Assembly: GCA_963773835.1 (NCBI GenBank)
Contig: CAVZCQ010000005.1
Coordinates: 1 to 64,000 of the forward strand
Source: JOPF136 sp963773835
Lineage (GTDB): Bacteria > Acidobacteriota > Terriglobia > Acidiferrales > UBA7541
Direction of reading: 5' to 3'
Length of the DNA stretch: 64,000 bases
The first letter of the stretch is position 1. Every line of letters begins with the position of its first letter. Of this stretch, positions 45,346-54,100 are shown piece after piece. Below the pieces are notes generated by a model. That model was not told the origin of the DNA. It was given only the letters and a program-made list of their open reading frames with translations, and did no database searches. The translations under genes were made by a program, and so were the position numbers.

Positions 45346-46578
45346 ATGGAAAGATGTGACGTAGCAATCATCGGCGCAGGCCCTTACGGTTTATCTGCGA
45401 CCGCTCACTTGCGGACTGTCAGGGGTCTGGATGTGCATACTTTCGGAGAGCCCATGGCTTTTTGGGAACGCAATATGCCCACGGGCATGTTGCTCCGCTC
45501 TGGTTGGGCGGCCACGCATATCGCGGATCCAAACCAGTCATTGACCCTGGATGAATATCGAGCAGCAAGCGGGAATCACTTTTCCAGCCCGGTGCCACTC
45601 GACCGCTTCGTCGACTATGGGCTCTGGTATCAGCGGCAGGCAGCGCCCGACGTCGACCGACGCAAGATTGCGCTAATTGAGTCCGACGCAAGGGGCTTCC
45701 GACTCAACCTTGAGGAGGGCGACACGGTCCTTGCGCGCCGTATGGTGGTGGCTGCCGGGATTGGATCCTTCGCGTGGCGCCCGACAGAATTTGCCGACCT
45801 CCCGAATTCGCTGGCGTCTCACACATCTGAACAACGCGATCTCGGGAGATTCGCTGGAAAACAAGTGTTCGTCATCGGAAGCGGCCAGAGCGCTCTCGAA
45901 TCGGCCGCGCTGCTGCACGAGGGTGGCGCCCAAGTCGAAATCGTAGCACGCACGCGCCAGATTAACTGGCTTGGGGGATTAGTCTCCAAGACGTTTCAGT
46001 ACGGTTTGGGCTCTACGGTGTCAAGACTCCTCTACGCACCCACTGACGTTGGTCCTGCCGGCATCAGCCAGATTGTGGCGCGGCCCGACTTGACAAGGCG
46101 GCTGCCCCGTCCGGTTCAGGACTGGCTCCGGAGACGATCAATCCGGCCGGCCGGCGCGGGATGGCTCGTGGAACGGCTCCAGAAGGTGCCCATGCATCTG
46201 GGCCGCACAGTTGTTTCCGCTAGTCCGGCTCGCGAGCGGATAAAAGTCCGGCTTGATGACGGAAACGAGAGGACCATCGATCATGTTCTTCTGGGGACCG
46301 GATATCGAGTGGACGTTTCCAAATATGACTTCATTGAACCGGCGCTGGCGCAGTCCATAAGCCGCTTCCAAGGGTATCCTCGGCTCCGTGAAGGGTTCGA
46401 GACCTCCGTGCCCGGTTTGCACATTCTCGGAGCGCCTGCCGTTTGGAGTTTCGGCGCGTTGATGCAATTTGTCGTGGGTACGCATTACGCTTCACGCTCA
46501 CTGCTGCGCTGCGTCGCCGGGAAAGCTGCTGGCGACCGCGTTCGCTTCGGCGAGCCACTCGCCGCTGAGCTCGGATAA
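45346..46578 (+). CDS. FAD/NAD(P)-dependent oxidoreductase (flavin monooxygenase-like)
   Basis: A 410-residue flavoprotein. The FAD-binding motif is VAIIGAGPYGLSATAHLRT at the N-terminus, and the NAD(P) motif FVIGSGQSALESAALLHEGG is near residue 180. A third motif, LLGTGYRVD, lies near residue 315. The pattern fits flavin-dependent monooxygenase or disulfide-reductase relatives. The substrate is unknown; in this locus it may modify a sugar or an amino-acid substituent. ATG 45346 follows GGAG six nt upstream. Confidence 0.82.
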   Translation: MERCDVAIIGAGPYGLSATAHLRTVRGLDVHTFGEPMAFWERNMPTGMLLRSGWAATHIADPNQSLTLDEYRAASGNHFSSPVPLDRFVDYGLWYQRQAAPDVDRRKIALIESDARGFRLNLEEGDTVLARRMVVAAGIGSFAWRPTEFADLPNSLASHTSEQRDLGRFAGKQVFVIGSGQSALESAALLHEGGAQVEIVARTRQINWLGGLVSKTFQYGLGSTVSRLLYAPTDVGPAGISQIVARPDLTRRLPRPVQDWLRRRSIRPAGAGWLVERLQKVPMHLGRTVVSASPARERIKVRLDDGNERTIDHVLLGTGYRVDVSKYDFIEPALAQSISRFQGYPRLREGFETSVPGLHILGAPAVWSFGALMQFVVGTHYASRSLLRCVAGKAAGDRVRFGEPLAAELG

Positions 46579-46672
46579 TTCCTTCCTCACGATGAGCACA
46601 CACCAGCTGAACTGAATTCTCCGCCGGGTCATCCATCGGCGCCGCGTTCTTCATGACCAAGGAGATCCAACC

Positions 46673-48535
46673 GTGTGCGGCATAGTCGGATATATCGGGC
46701 CCAAGAAGGTCGTACCCCTCATCATCGACGGTCTCCGCCGCCTCGAGTATCGCGGCTACGATTCCGCAGGCATGGCTGTGGTGGACGAGAAGGGCCGGCT
46801 TGCGCTTCGTCGTGCTCCGGGCAAACTTCCCAACCTCGAAGAAGTGATTCAGCAATCGCCCATCGGCGGAGTTTACGGCCTGGGGCACACTCGCTGGGCC
46901 ACGCACGGCCGTCCCACGGAGAAGAATGCGCATCCGCATCGCGATTGCAAAGGGCAGGTTGTGGTCGTGCACAACGGAATCGTCGAGAATTACATCGAGC
47001 TCAAGAACGAACTCGAGAAGGAAGGCCATAAGTTCGCCACCGAGACCGACACCGAAATTGTCGCTCACCTCGTCGAGAAGTACATGGACGGCGGCCTGCT
47101 CGAAGAGGCCGTGCGCAAAACGATCAAGCGCGTTTCCGGAATCTATGCGCTCGCGATCCTCTCGACCAAAGATCCAAACAAAATTGTCGCGGCACGTTAC
47201 GGCCCTCCCCTGGTCATTGGCCTCGGAAAGGACGAGTACTTTGTCGCCAGCGACATCCCCGCCATCCTCTTCCACACCCGCGACATGTTCTTTCTTTCTG
47301 ACGGCGACATCGCCGTGCTCACGCCGCAGGGCGTTTGCGTCACGGATCTCGAGAACAATCCCGTCCGGCCCAAGGTCCAGCATGTGACCTGGGACCCCAT
47401 CATGGCGGAAAAAGGCGGCTTCAAACATTTCATGCAAAAGGAAATATTTGAACAGCCGCGCGCCGTCCGGGATACGTTGCTCGCTAGCGTGGCGCTCGAC
47501 TCCGCCAAAGTGTTCCTCGACAAGATGGATATTTCCGAGCAGGAATTCCGGACGTACACCAACATCAACATCGTCGCCTGCGGCACAAGCTGGCACGCCG
47601 GACTGATCGGTAAGTTCATGATCGAACAACTCGCAAGAATTCCGGTCGAGGTCGATTATGGGAGTGAATTCCGGTACCGCGACCCGATCATCGATTCCAA
47701 TACGCTCACGATTTGCATCAGCCAGTCCGGTGAAACTGCGGACACTCGAGCCGCCCAAATGGAGGCCAAACAGAAGGGCTCGAAGACGCTCGCCATTTGC
47801 AATGTCCTGGGCTCCATGATTACGCGGGAGGCGGCGGGAACGATTCTGACCCATGCCGGACCGGAAATCGGGGTCGCCTCGACAAAGGCTTTCACCGGGC
47901 AGCTGACTGCCCTCATGCTGACGGCCATGTATCTGGGCCAAGTGCGTGGCACAGTTTCTGAGGACTGCGCCAGAAGAATCCTCCAGGAAATCATGCGCAT
48001 CCCCCACAAAATGGAAACCGTATTGCATGGAGATGAAACCGGAATCTATGAAAAGCTCGCGCGCCAGTTCTTCCGGCACACCAATTTCCTGTATCTCGGA
48101 CGCGGCATCCACTTCCCGATCGCCCTCGAAGGCGCGCTGAAGCTCAAGGAGGTTTCCTACATTCATGCCGAGGGATACCCTGCCGGCGAAATGAAGCACG
48201 GCCCAAATGCCCTAATTGATGAGAATCTCCCGGTCGTCGTTCTCGCCACGCGCGATGAGTCCGATCCCAAGTCGATGACGCGTTACGAAAAAAGCTGCTC
48301 AAACATCCAAGAAGTCAAGGCGCGCGATGGCATTGTCATCTCCGTCGTCACCGAGGGCGACCAGATCGCCCGCAGGGTCTCCGACCACATCATTGAAATT
48401 CCCCATGCTCCCGAGCTGATGGTGCCGATCCTCGAGATTGTGCCGCTGCAATTGCTCGCCTACTACATCGCGGTGCGCCGCGGTTGCGACGTGGACCAGC
48501 CTCGAAACCTTGCTAAATCCGTGACCGTCGAATAG
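46673..48535 (+). CDS. glmS: Glutamine-fructose-6-phosphate aminotransferase (isomerizing)
   Basis: A 620-residue enzyme making glucosamine 6-phosphate from fructose 6-phosphate and glutamine, the entry to UDP-GlcNAc. The glutaminase domain starts CGIVGYIGPKKV with the N-terminal nucleophile Cys2 and has LEYRGYDSAGMAV and GHTRWATHGRP. Two SIS isomerase domains follow (NIVACGTSWHAGLI, ISQSGETADT, YLGRGIHFPIALEGALKLKE), ending in LAKSVTVE. It starts at GTG 46673 with AAGGAG upstream. Placement inside the exopolysaccharide locus suggests supply of amino sugars. Whether it is the only glmS of the genome is not visible. Confidence 0.97.
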   Translation: MCGIVGYIGPKKVVPLIIDGLRRLEYRGYDSAGMAVVDEKGRLALRRAPGKLPNLEEVIQQSPIGGVYGLGHTRWATHGRPTEKNAHPHRDCKGQVVVVHNGIVENYIELKNELEKEGHKFATETDTEIVAHLVEKYMDGGLLEEAVRKTIKRVSGIYALAILSTKDPNKIVAARYGPPLVIGLGKDEYFVASDIPAILFHTRDMFFLSDGDIAVLTPQGVCVTDLENNPVRPKVQHVTWDPIMAEKGGFKHFMQKEIFEQPRAVRDTLLASVALDSAKVFLDKMDISEQEFRTYTNINIVACGTSWHAGLIGKFMIEQLARIPVEVDYGSEFRYRDPIIDSNTLTICISQSGETADTRAAQMEAKQKGSKTLAICNVLGSMITREAAGTILTHAGPEIGVASTKAFTGQLTALMLTAMYLGQVRGTVSEDCARRILQEIMRIPHKMETVLHGDETGIYEKLARQFFRHTNFLYLGRGIHFPIALEGALKLKEVSYIHAEGYPAGEMKHGPNALIDENLPVVVLATRDESDPKSMTRYEKSCSNIQEVKARDGIVISVVTEGDQIARRVSDHIIEIPHAPELMVPILEIVPLQLLAYYIAVRRGCDVDQPRNLAKSVTVE

Positions 48536-48568
48536 ATATTCCAAACGGAGTAAGACGATCGCCTGGCA

Positions 48569-48724
48569 ATGCGTACGCTCTGTGTCTTCGTCTTGGTCCT
48601 AGCGCTCCTAGGGGCGTTGCCCAACGCAGGCGCGCAGTCCGCGCCGACCGCATCGGCCACCATCGCGGAAATTCACGCTCAGAACCGTCCGGCGTTTTGT
48701 CACGCAAAGGCCATCTTTCTATGA
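48569..48724 (+). CDS. Short ORF with signal peptide
   Basis: A 51-codon ORF: residues 1-22 look like a signal peptide (RTLCVFVLVLALLGALPNAG, then AQS), followed by about 28 polar residues. Its TGA (48722-48724) overlaps ATG 48721 of the ATP-grasp gene in an ATGA, suggesting a translated leader coupled to it. It could also be the remnant 5' end of a lost secreted protein. The ribosome site is weak. Confidence 0.35.
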   Translation: MRTLCVFVLVLALLGALPNAGAQSAPTASATIAEIHAQNRPAFCHAKAIFL

Positions 48725-49941
48725 TGCAGACGACAGGCGCATTGGTGATTGGCGGAAACCTCAACGGTCTTTCGATCGCGAGGAGTTTGGGCCGCCATGG
48801 CGTGCCGGTATGGGTGACAACGCCAGCCAACGTCAAACTGGCGGCCCACTCTCGCTATACACTCCGGACACTCCCGTGGCCGAACGGGGATGGCGAAGCA
48901 CAGGTTGCCTACCTGTTGGAACTCGCTGAACGGTACCGGCTCGACCGTTGGGTGCTGTTTCCAACGAGCGACGAATCGGCCGCATTGCTTTCGAAATTTC
49001 ACGCCGCGCTCTCGCGCCGCTTCCGCGTATCGACTCCCACCTGGGACGTCCTGCGCTGGGCTTACGATAAGCGTCTTACTTATCGCTTGGCGGCAGAACA
49101 ACATGTCGACTACCCGACAACGATCCAGGCCGCCACGGAAGCCGGTCTCGAAAGCGCCCGTTGTGCCTTTCCCGCCGTTTTGAAACCAGCTACGCACGCC
49201 ACGATCAATCGGTTCACGGCAGACAAGGCCTGGCCAGTGGCGAATCGCGAAGAGCTCCTTGCGCGATACCGTCAAGCCCGGAAGCTGATCCCGCCCGACT
49301 TGATACTCGTTCAGGAGCTGATCCCTGGTGGCGGCGAGTCGCAATTCTCGTACGCGGCGCTCTGCTCCGACGGACAACCAGTTGCCTCGCTCACCGCGCG
49401 CCGGACACGGCAGTACCCGATCGATTTCGGCTACTCAAGTTCTTTTGTCGAAACTATGGACATCCCTGAGATTGTGGCCCCTTCGCGGCGCCTGCTGGCT
49501 GCAATTCGGTACACTGGAATTGTGGAAGTGGAGTACAAGCTGGACGCTCGAAATGGACGCTACAAGCTTCTGGACATCAATCCAAGGCTTTGGACGTGGT
49601 CTGCGCTGGGCGGCCGCGCAGGGATAGATTTTCCCTATCTTCTCTGGCAAATGACGGTAGGCAGGCCTGTGCCGGAAAAGACCGCGCGCCCGGGCGTTCG
49701 TTGGGTGCGCATGAGTACGGATGTCCCGGCCGCGATTCACGAAATGTTTCGCGGGCGCCTGAGCCTGGGCGCCTACTTGCGCTCCTTGCGTGGCCCAGTC
49801 CAGTGCGCTCTGATGGCCGCAGATGATCCTCTGCCTGGACTGTTGGATCTGCCCCTGTTTGCCTACAGGCATCTTTACAGCCGGTACGAGGGCCTGCGAA
49901 ACGGCGCCCCGTCTACCAAGACATGTCCCACTAAAGGTTAA
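48721..49941 (+). CDS. ATP-grasp family ligase
   Basis: A 406-residue enzyme of the carboxylate-amine/thiol ligase superfamily. The N-terminal pre-ATP-grasp fold has ALVIGGNLNGLSIARSLGRH. The ATP-grasp region shows FPAVLKPATHATIN, LVQELIPGGGESQFSYAALC, and the metal-binding end VEVEYKLDARNGRYKLLDINPRL-type pattern with LLDINPRLWTW. It probably forms an amide bond, for example adding an amino acid to an amino sugar. Start ATG 48721 is preferred over TTG 48697. It follows glmS on the same strand. Confidence 0.85.
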   Translation: MMQTTGALVIGGNLNGLSIARSLGRHGVPVWVTTPANVKLAAHSRYTLRTLPWPNGDGEAQVAYLLELAERYRLDRWVLFPTSDESAALLSKFHAALSRRFRVSTPTWDVLRWAYDKRLTYRLAAEQHVDYPTTIQAATEAGLESARCAFPAVLKPATHATINRFTADKAWPVANREELLARYRQARKLIPPDLILVQELIPGGGESQFSYAALCSDGQPVASLTARRTRQYPIDFGYSSSFVETMDIPEIVAPSRRLLAAIRYTGIVEVEYKLDARNGRYKLLDINPRLWTWSALGGRAGIDFPYLLWQMTVGRPVPEKTARPGVRWVRMSTDVPAAIHEMFRGRLSLGAYLRSLRGPVQCALMAADDPLPGLLDLPLFAYRHLYSRYEGLRNGAPSTKTCPTKG

Positions 49942-49988
49942 TGGCGCATGGCCCGTTCGAGCGACACAAACAATACGAGAGAGAAAGA

Positions 49989-51155
49989 ATGACCCAACCA
50001 ACAGTCGTAATCAGCTTGGATTTGGAACTCTGTTGGGGCAGTTTCGATCTTTCGTTTGATGACGATGTACGAGAGATGGGCCGGTGGACCCACGACATCG
50101 GGGTGCCCAACTTACTGAACCACCTCACAGGCAACGGGCTTTCGGCAACTTGGGCTACGGTTGGTGCGATGATGCGTCCCTCGTTGCCTGACGTCTCGGG
50201 GCTGCCGGAAGTCAACTATCCTCACTTCTCGAAGCCCTGGTTCAGTTATGTTCCCAAAGAAGGCGACGAATTGACTCATCGCGAGTGGTTCGGAGCGCGC
50301 CTGCTAGAACTGATCCAGAGCGCAAAGCCGGAGCAGGAAATCGGGTTTCATTCGTTTTCACACGTACCCTTTGGATGGCGCGGCATGACGCGGGAGCGGG
50401 CAATCGCGGAGTATCGATATTGCGCCTGGACCGCGCAAGAATTGGGAATCCCGGCCGCCTGTTTCGTTTTCCCGCGGAATTCCGTTGCTTATCTGGCGGA
50501 GCTTCGAGATGCGGGATTCACTTGTTTCCGCGACGTGGATGCATTTCCCTTTCGCCGGGCAAGCAACAAGCTCACTTCCATTGCCATGGTATTGGCAGAT
50601 TTCGCCGGACTCTCGCCACGGATGATCGAACCTTCACTCAAAGAGGGGATCGTTTCGATTCCGGGATCGTTAATGATCCGATACGCAGCAGGCTGGCGTA
50701 AGCACATACCTGACTCGAGTCGTTTGCGGCGGCTGAGAAAGGGATTGCAACGGGCGCGGCAACGCGGCGGGGTTTTCCACGTCTGGTTTCACCCGGAGAA
50801 TCTCTATGCGGAGTGGCCGCGACTCGAAAACGTAGTCGCCCGTTTTCTCGAGGAACTTGGCATCCTGGTGCGCAACGGGGACTTGAGATGCCTGACCATG
50901 GGACAGCTAGCCAGAGAATTTCTACTGAGCTTAGCCGCTCAGGAAGGATGTCATCCAGGTCCTGCGTTCCCCGAGACTGGATACCTGGCTTGCGCCACGC
51001 TGCGCGACGCGACTTTGGCGCATGTTCCTCTTAGGGGGCAAGCTGGTGGAGCTGCTGGCCCAGTTGCAGCCGTGCCGCTTCCAGGGCCTTCGGGTCGTGA
51101 GTCCAGTTGCTCCAGCTCGCGGCAATCGGCTGGACCGTTGAGTTCACGAACGTGA
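49989..51155 (+). CDS. Polysaccharide deacetylase-like protein, 3' end chimeric
   Basis: A 388-residue product with NodB-like deacetylase features: the metal aspartate in VVISLDLELCWGSFD near the N-terminus, HSFSHVPFGW carrying the H-x3-H zinc pair, and VFHVWFHPENL near residue 275. It would remove acetyl groups from amino sugars of the polymer. After about residue 350 the frame runs into the antisense of the large minus-strand gene (overlap 51031-51155) and turns into Gly/Pro/Ser-rich noise, so the original 3' end has probably been replaced. ATG 49989 is preferred; ATG 49941 would overlap the previous stop. Confidence 0.75.
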   Translation: MTQPTVVISLDLELCWGSFDLSFDDDVREMGRWTHDIGVPNLLNHLTGNGLSATWATVGAMMRPSLPDVSGLPEVNYPHFSKPWFSYVPKEGDELTHREWFGARLLELIQSAKPEQEIGFHSFSHVPFGWRGMTRERAIAEYRYCAWTAQELGIPAACFVFPRNSVAYLAELRDAGFTCFRDVDAFPFRRASNKLTSIAMVLADFAGLSPRMIEPSLKEGIVSIPGSLMIRYAAGWRKHIPDSSRLRRLRKGLQRARQRGGVFHVWFHPENLYAEWPRLENVVARFLEELGILVRNGDLRCLTMGQLAREFLLSLAAQEGCHPGPAFPETGYLACATLRDATLAHVPLRGQAGGAAGPVAAVPLPGPSGRESSCSSSRQSAGPLSSRT

Positions 51156-54100
51156 CCTGCCCCAGGTTCTTGAGCATCTGGGCGTATTGGTAGTCTTGAA
51201 TGCCGTCACGGATGGCCTTCAGACGGATCCCGGGAGCAGATTCGGTCGAGGCGATCGGACCCGGCGGATAGAGGAAGATTCCGTCGCCCGGTCTTCCCAG
51301 GCCGTCACCGCAGCCCGTGGTGTCCACATTGTTCCAACTGCCGATGGTGTTTCCGGCGGTCCATCCGTCGGAGCGCCAGTAGAGAATTCCGGTCGCTTCT
51401 TGCGTCCAGTTCAAGAACCCTGCCTGGATGCGCTCATTGATCGGCGGATAGTCCACCATCCATTCCGGAGTGTTGCCGAATCCCGTGTTGCAAGTCGCGT
51501 AGCTCCAGAGGTCGCCCCCGCCGGTATAGGGCAGACTGGGCCACTGTTCGACGGAATCGAGAAGCACCCAATGGTCAATCGCTCCCTGGAGGCCCGAGTA
51601 GACCGCATTCGTGGTGAGGCTGACCTTTACGCCGCTCGCATGAGCATTTGCCGCGAGCGTCTTCAAAGGAGCAACGGCCCCAGAGCAATTGGGGAATTGC
51701 AGTTCATCTGCCGCGTACAAATCCAGCGGGAGGCCGGCGGGAAAGGTCGCCGCCGCAGAGGCAATCTGCGCGGAGGAAGGCAGGCTGCTATATCCTCCGC
51801 TGCAATTTATCCCGATATAGAAAGTGCCATCCAATCCGCTGCGGTTCAGGCCGAAGTTTGTGATGTCGGGAGGCGCGTTTGCGGCAACATCGTACCAACC
51901 CATCACTTTGTTGCGCATCAAGGCTTGCGCTAGGGTGGTGGTATTGCCCACGGCCGGAGGGAAAAGCGACCAGATGGAAAGTTCCGAAGGCTGGACGGGA
52001 AGCTCGAAGTTCCACACCGTCAGCGTGACCGGAATAGTCACAGTGCCTTGTGTGGCGGTGATCGAAATGCTGCCCGTATAGGTTCCGGGCGGGCTGTTCG
52101 TGGCTCCGCGCGGAATGGAAATGTCGATCCAGTATGGCTGATTCTGCCCCGCGCTGATCGTCGCATTGCAGGCTTTGAGCGATGCACTGCTGGCACACAA
52201 AGCGGCTCCCGTTACCGGGTCCTGGAACGGAATCAAGGGTTCGGGGTAGGTTCCCGAACCCTGCGGGGGATTGCTGCCGCCCCCGTAGCCCGCGGTGCCG
52301 GTGACCGTAAGGTAGTATTCGCGGTAGAGCGTCACGTTGGATGCCGGGATGGTCGCACCGGTGGAACTGACCAGGGCCGAGACGCTCAGGTTAACATTGG
52401 TCAAGCCGCCCGCGGGGGCTTGCACGATGACTTGGGTGTCAACGGTCTCGCCGCGCGCGCCAGACAGATCGCCGGACGAGACCGTTCCGGGGGCGTCGGT
52501 CGGCCCCACTCGCACTAGACTGGACGATACCCAAACAGGAAAGGCCGGCGGCGCCGATGGGAGGCCTGCCCCACTCAGGGTGATTGTCGCCGGTGAGTTG
52601 GTGGCATTGCTGCTGAAGGTCACGCTGCCGGTGACGCTTCCTGCTGCCGCCGGCGCGAAAGTCACATTTAGAGTAGCGGACTGCCTGGGCGTCAGGGAGG
52701 TACCAGCCGCAACGCCACTGGCGCTGAATCCTGCCCCAAAAACACTCACGCTGGAAATCGTGACAGTGGAGTTTCCGGTGTTTGTGAGCGTTGTGCTGAG
52801 CGAGCTGTTACTGCCCAAGTTTACGTTCCCAAATCCGAGGCTCGTGGGATTGGCCCCGACCAGGAAAGTAGCAGCTACGCCGGCCCCGCTCAACGGGATG
52901 GCGAGTGGGGAACCAGGCGCGTTGCTCACAATCGAGATGCTGCCGGAGGCGGCGCCAACGGATGTCGGCAGGAAGGCCGCGGTGATTGTGGTCTGTTTCC
53001 CCGCAGCCACACTCAAGGGCAGCGAGAATCCACTGGCGGTGAAGAAAGCAGAGCCAGTTTCAGTTACCTGGGTAATGCTCAATGTGGCCGTGCCGGTGTT
53101 GGCGATGATCAAGACCTGAGAGAATGTGCTCCCGGCCACAGAGTTTCCAAAGTTGACGGAAGCAGGACTCACCTGGATGCCCGGAGCGGGAGGGGGATTC
53201 ACCGTGAGCGTGGCTGCGCTGCTGATCACGCTGCCGGCCGAGTTGCTGACCGCGACAGTGAATTGCGCACCGTTGTCTGTGGTCGTTGTGGCTGGCGTTG
53301 TGTAGCTCGCCGAGGCTGCACCGCTGATGGGGGTCCCATTCCTTTGCCACTGATAGCTGAGCGGGGCGGTCCCAGAGGCGGTCACCAAGAAGGTGGCGGT
53401 CTGCCCGGCGGTGATCGTCTGACTGTTTGGTTGTGTGGTGATTAAGGGCGCCACGAGCGGAGCGTTCACGATAAGCGTGGCGGCGCTGCTGGTCACGCTG
53501 CCTGCCGAGTTGCTGACCAAGACGAGGAATTGTGCGGCGTTGTCTGATGTGCTTGCAGCCGCGGTCGTGTAGGAGGCCGAGGTAGCTCCGCTGATGGCAG
53601 TTCCGTTCTTTTGCCACTGATAACTGAGTGGAGCGGTGCCCGTTGCGATAACCGAAAACGTTGCAGTCTGTCCCACTGTGACGCTCTGGCTGATTGGTTG
53701 GGTGGCGATCGACGGCGGAATGGCGGGGGTGATGATGGGCGCGCTCATATCGCTCTGGATCTGGGCCGGGGTCAGCGCCTGGTTGTACATGCGGACCTCA
53801 TCGATCGTCCCATTCAACACCCGTGCCATCCCCCCGCGGCTCTGCCCACCGATCCGAATTGTGTTGATCCCGCTTCGGAAGGGATTGGCGTCCGCCACGG
53901 CACTGAAGGACGCATCCAGATTCCCGTTGATGTAGAAGCTGATCGCCGGGCCATTTCTAACGACCGTAACGTAGGTCCATGTGCTTAGAGGAACCTGGGC
54001 GTTTCCCGTGACGACATAGTAGGACGGCTGGCCCCATACATTTCCGCCCGTCGTCTGCCAAGCGAAGGTGAGGCGATTGCTTGAATCCAGCCCGAATAAA

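Noticed and set aside
46331..48199. 622-residue minus-strand ORF
   Set aside because: Exact antisense of glmS, which is unmistakable on the plus strand.
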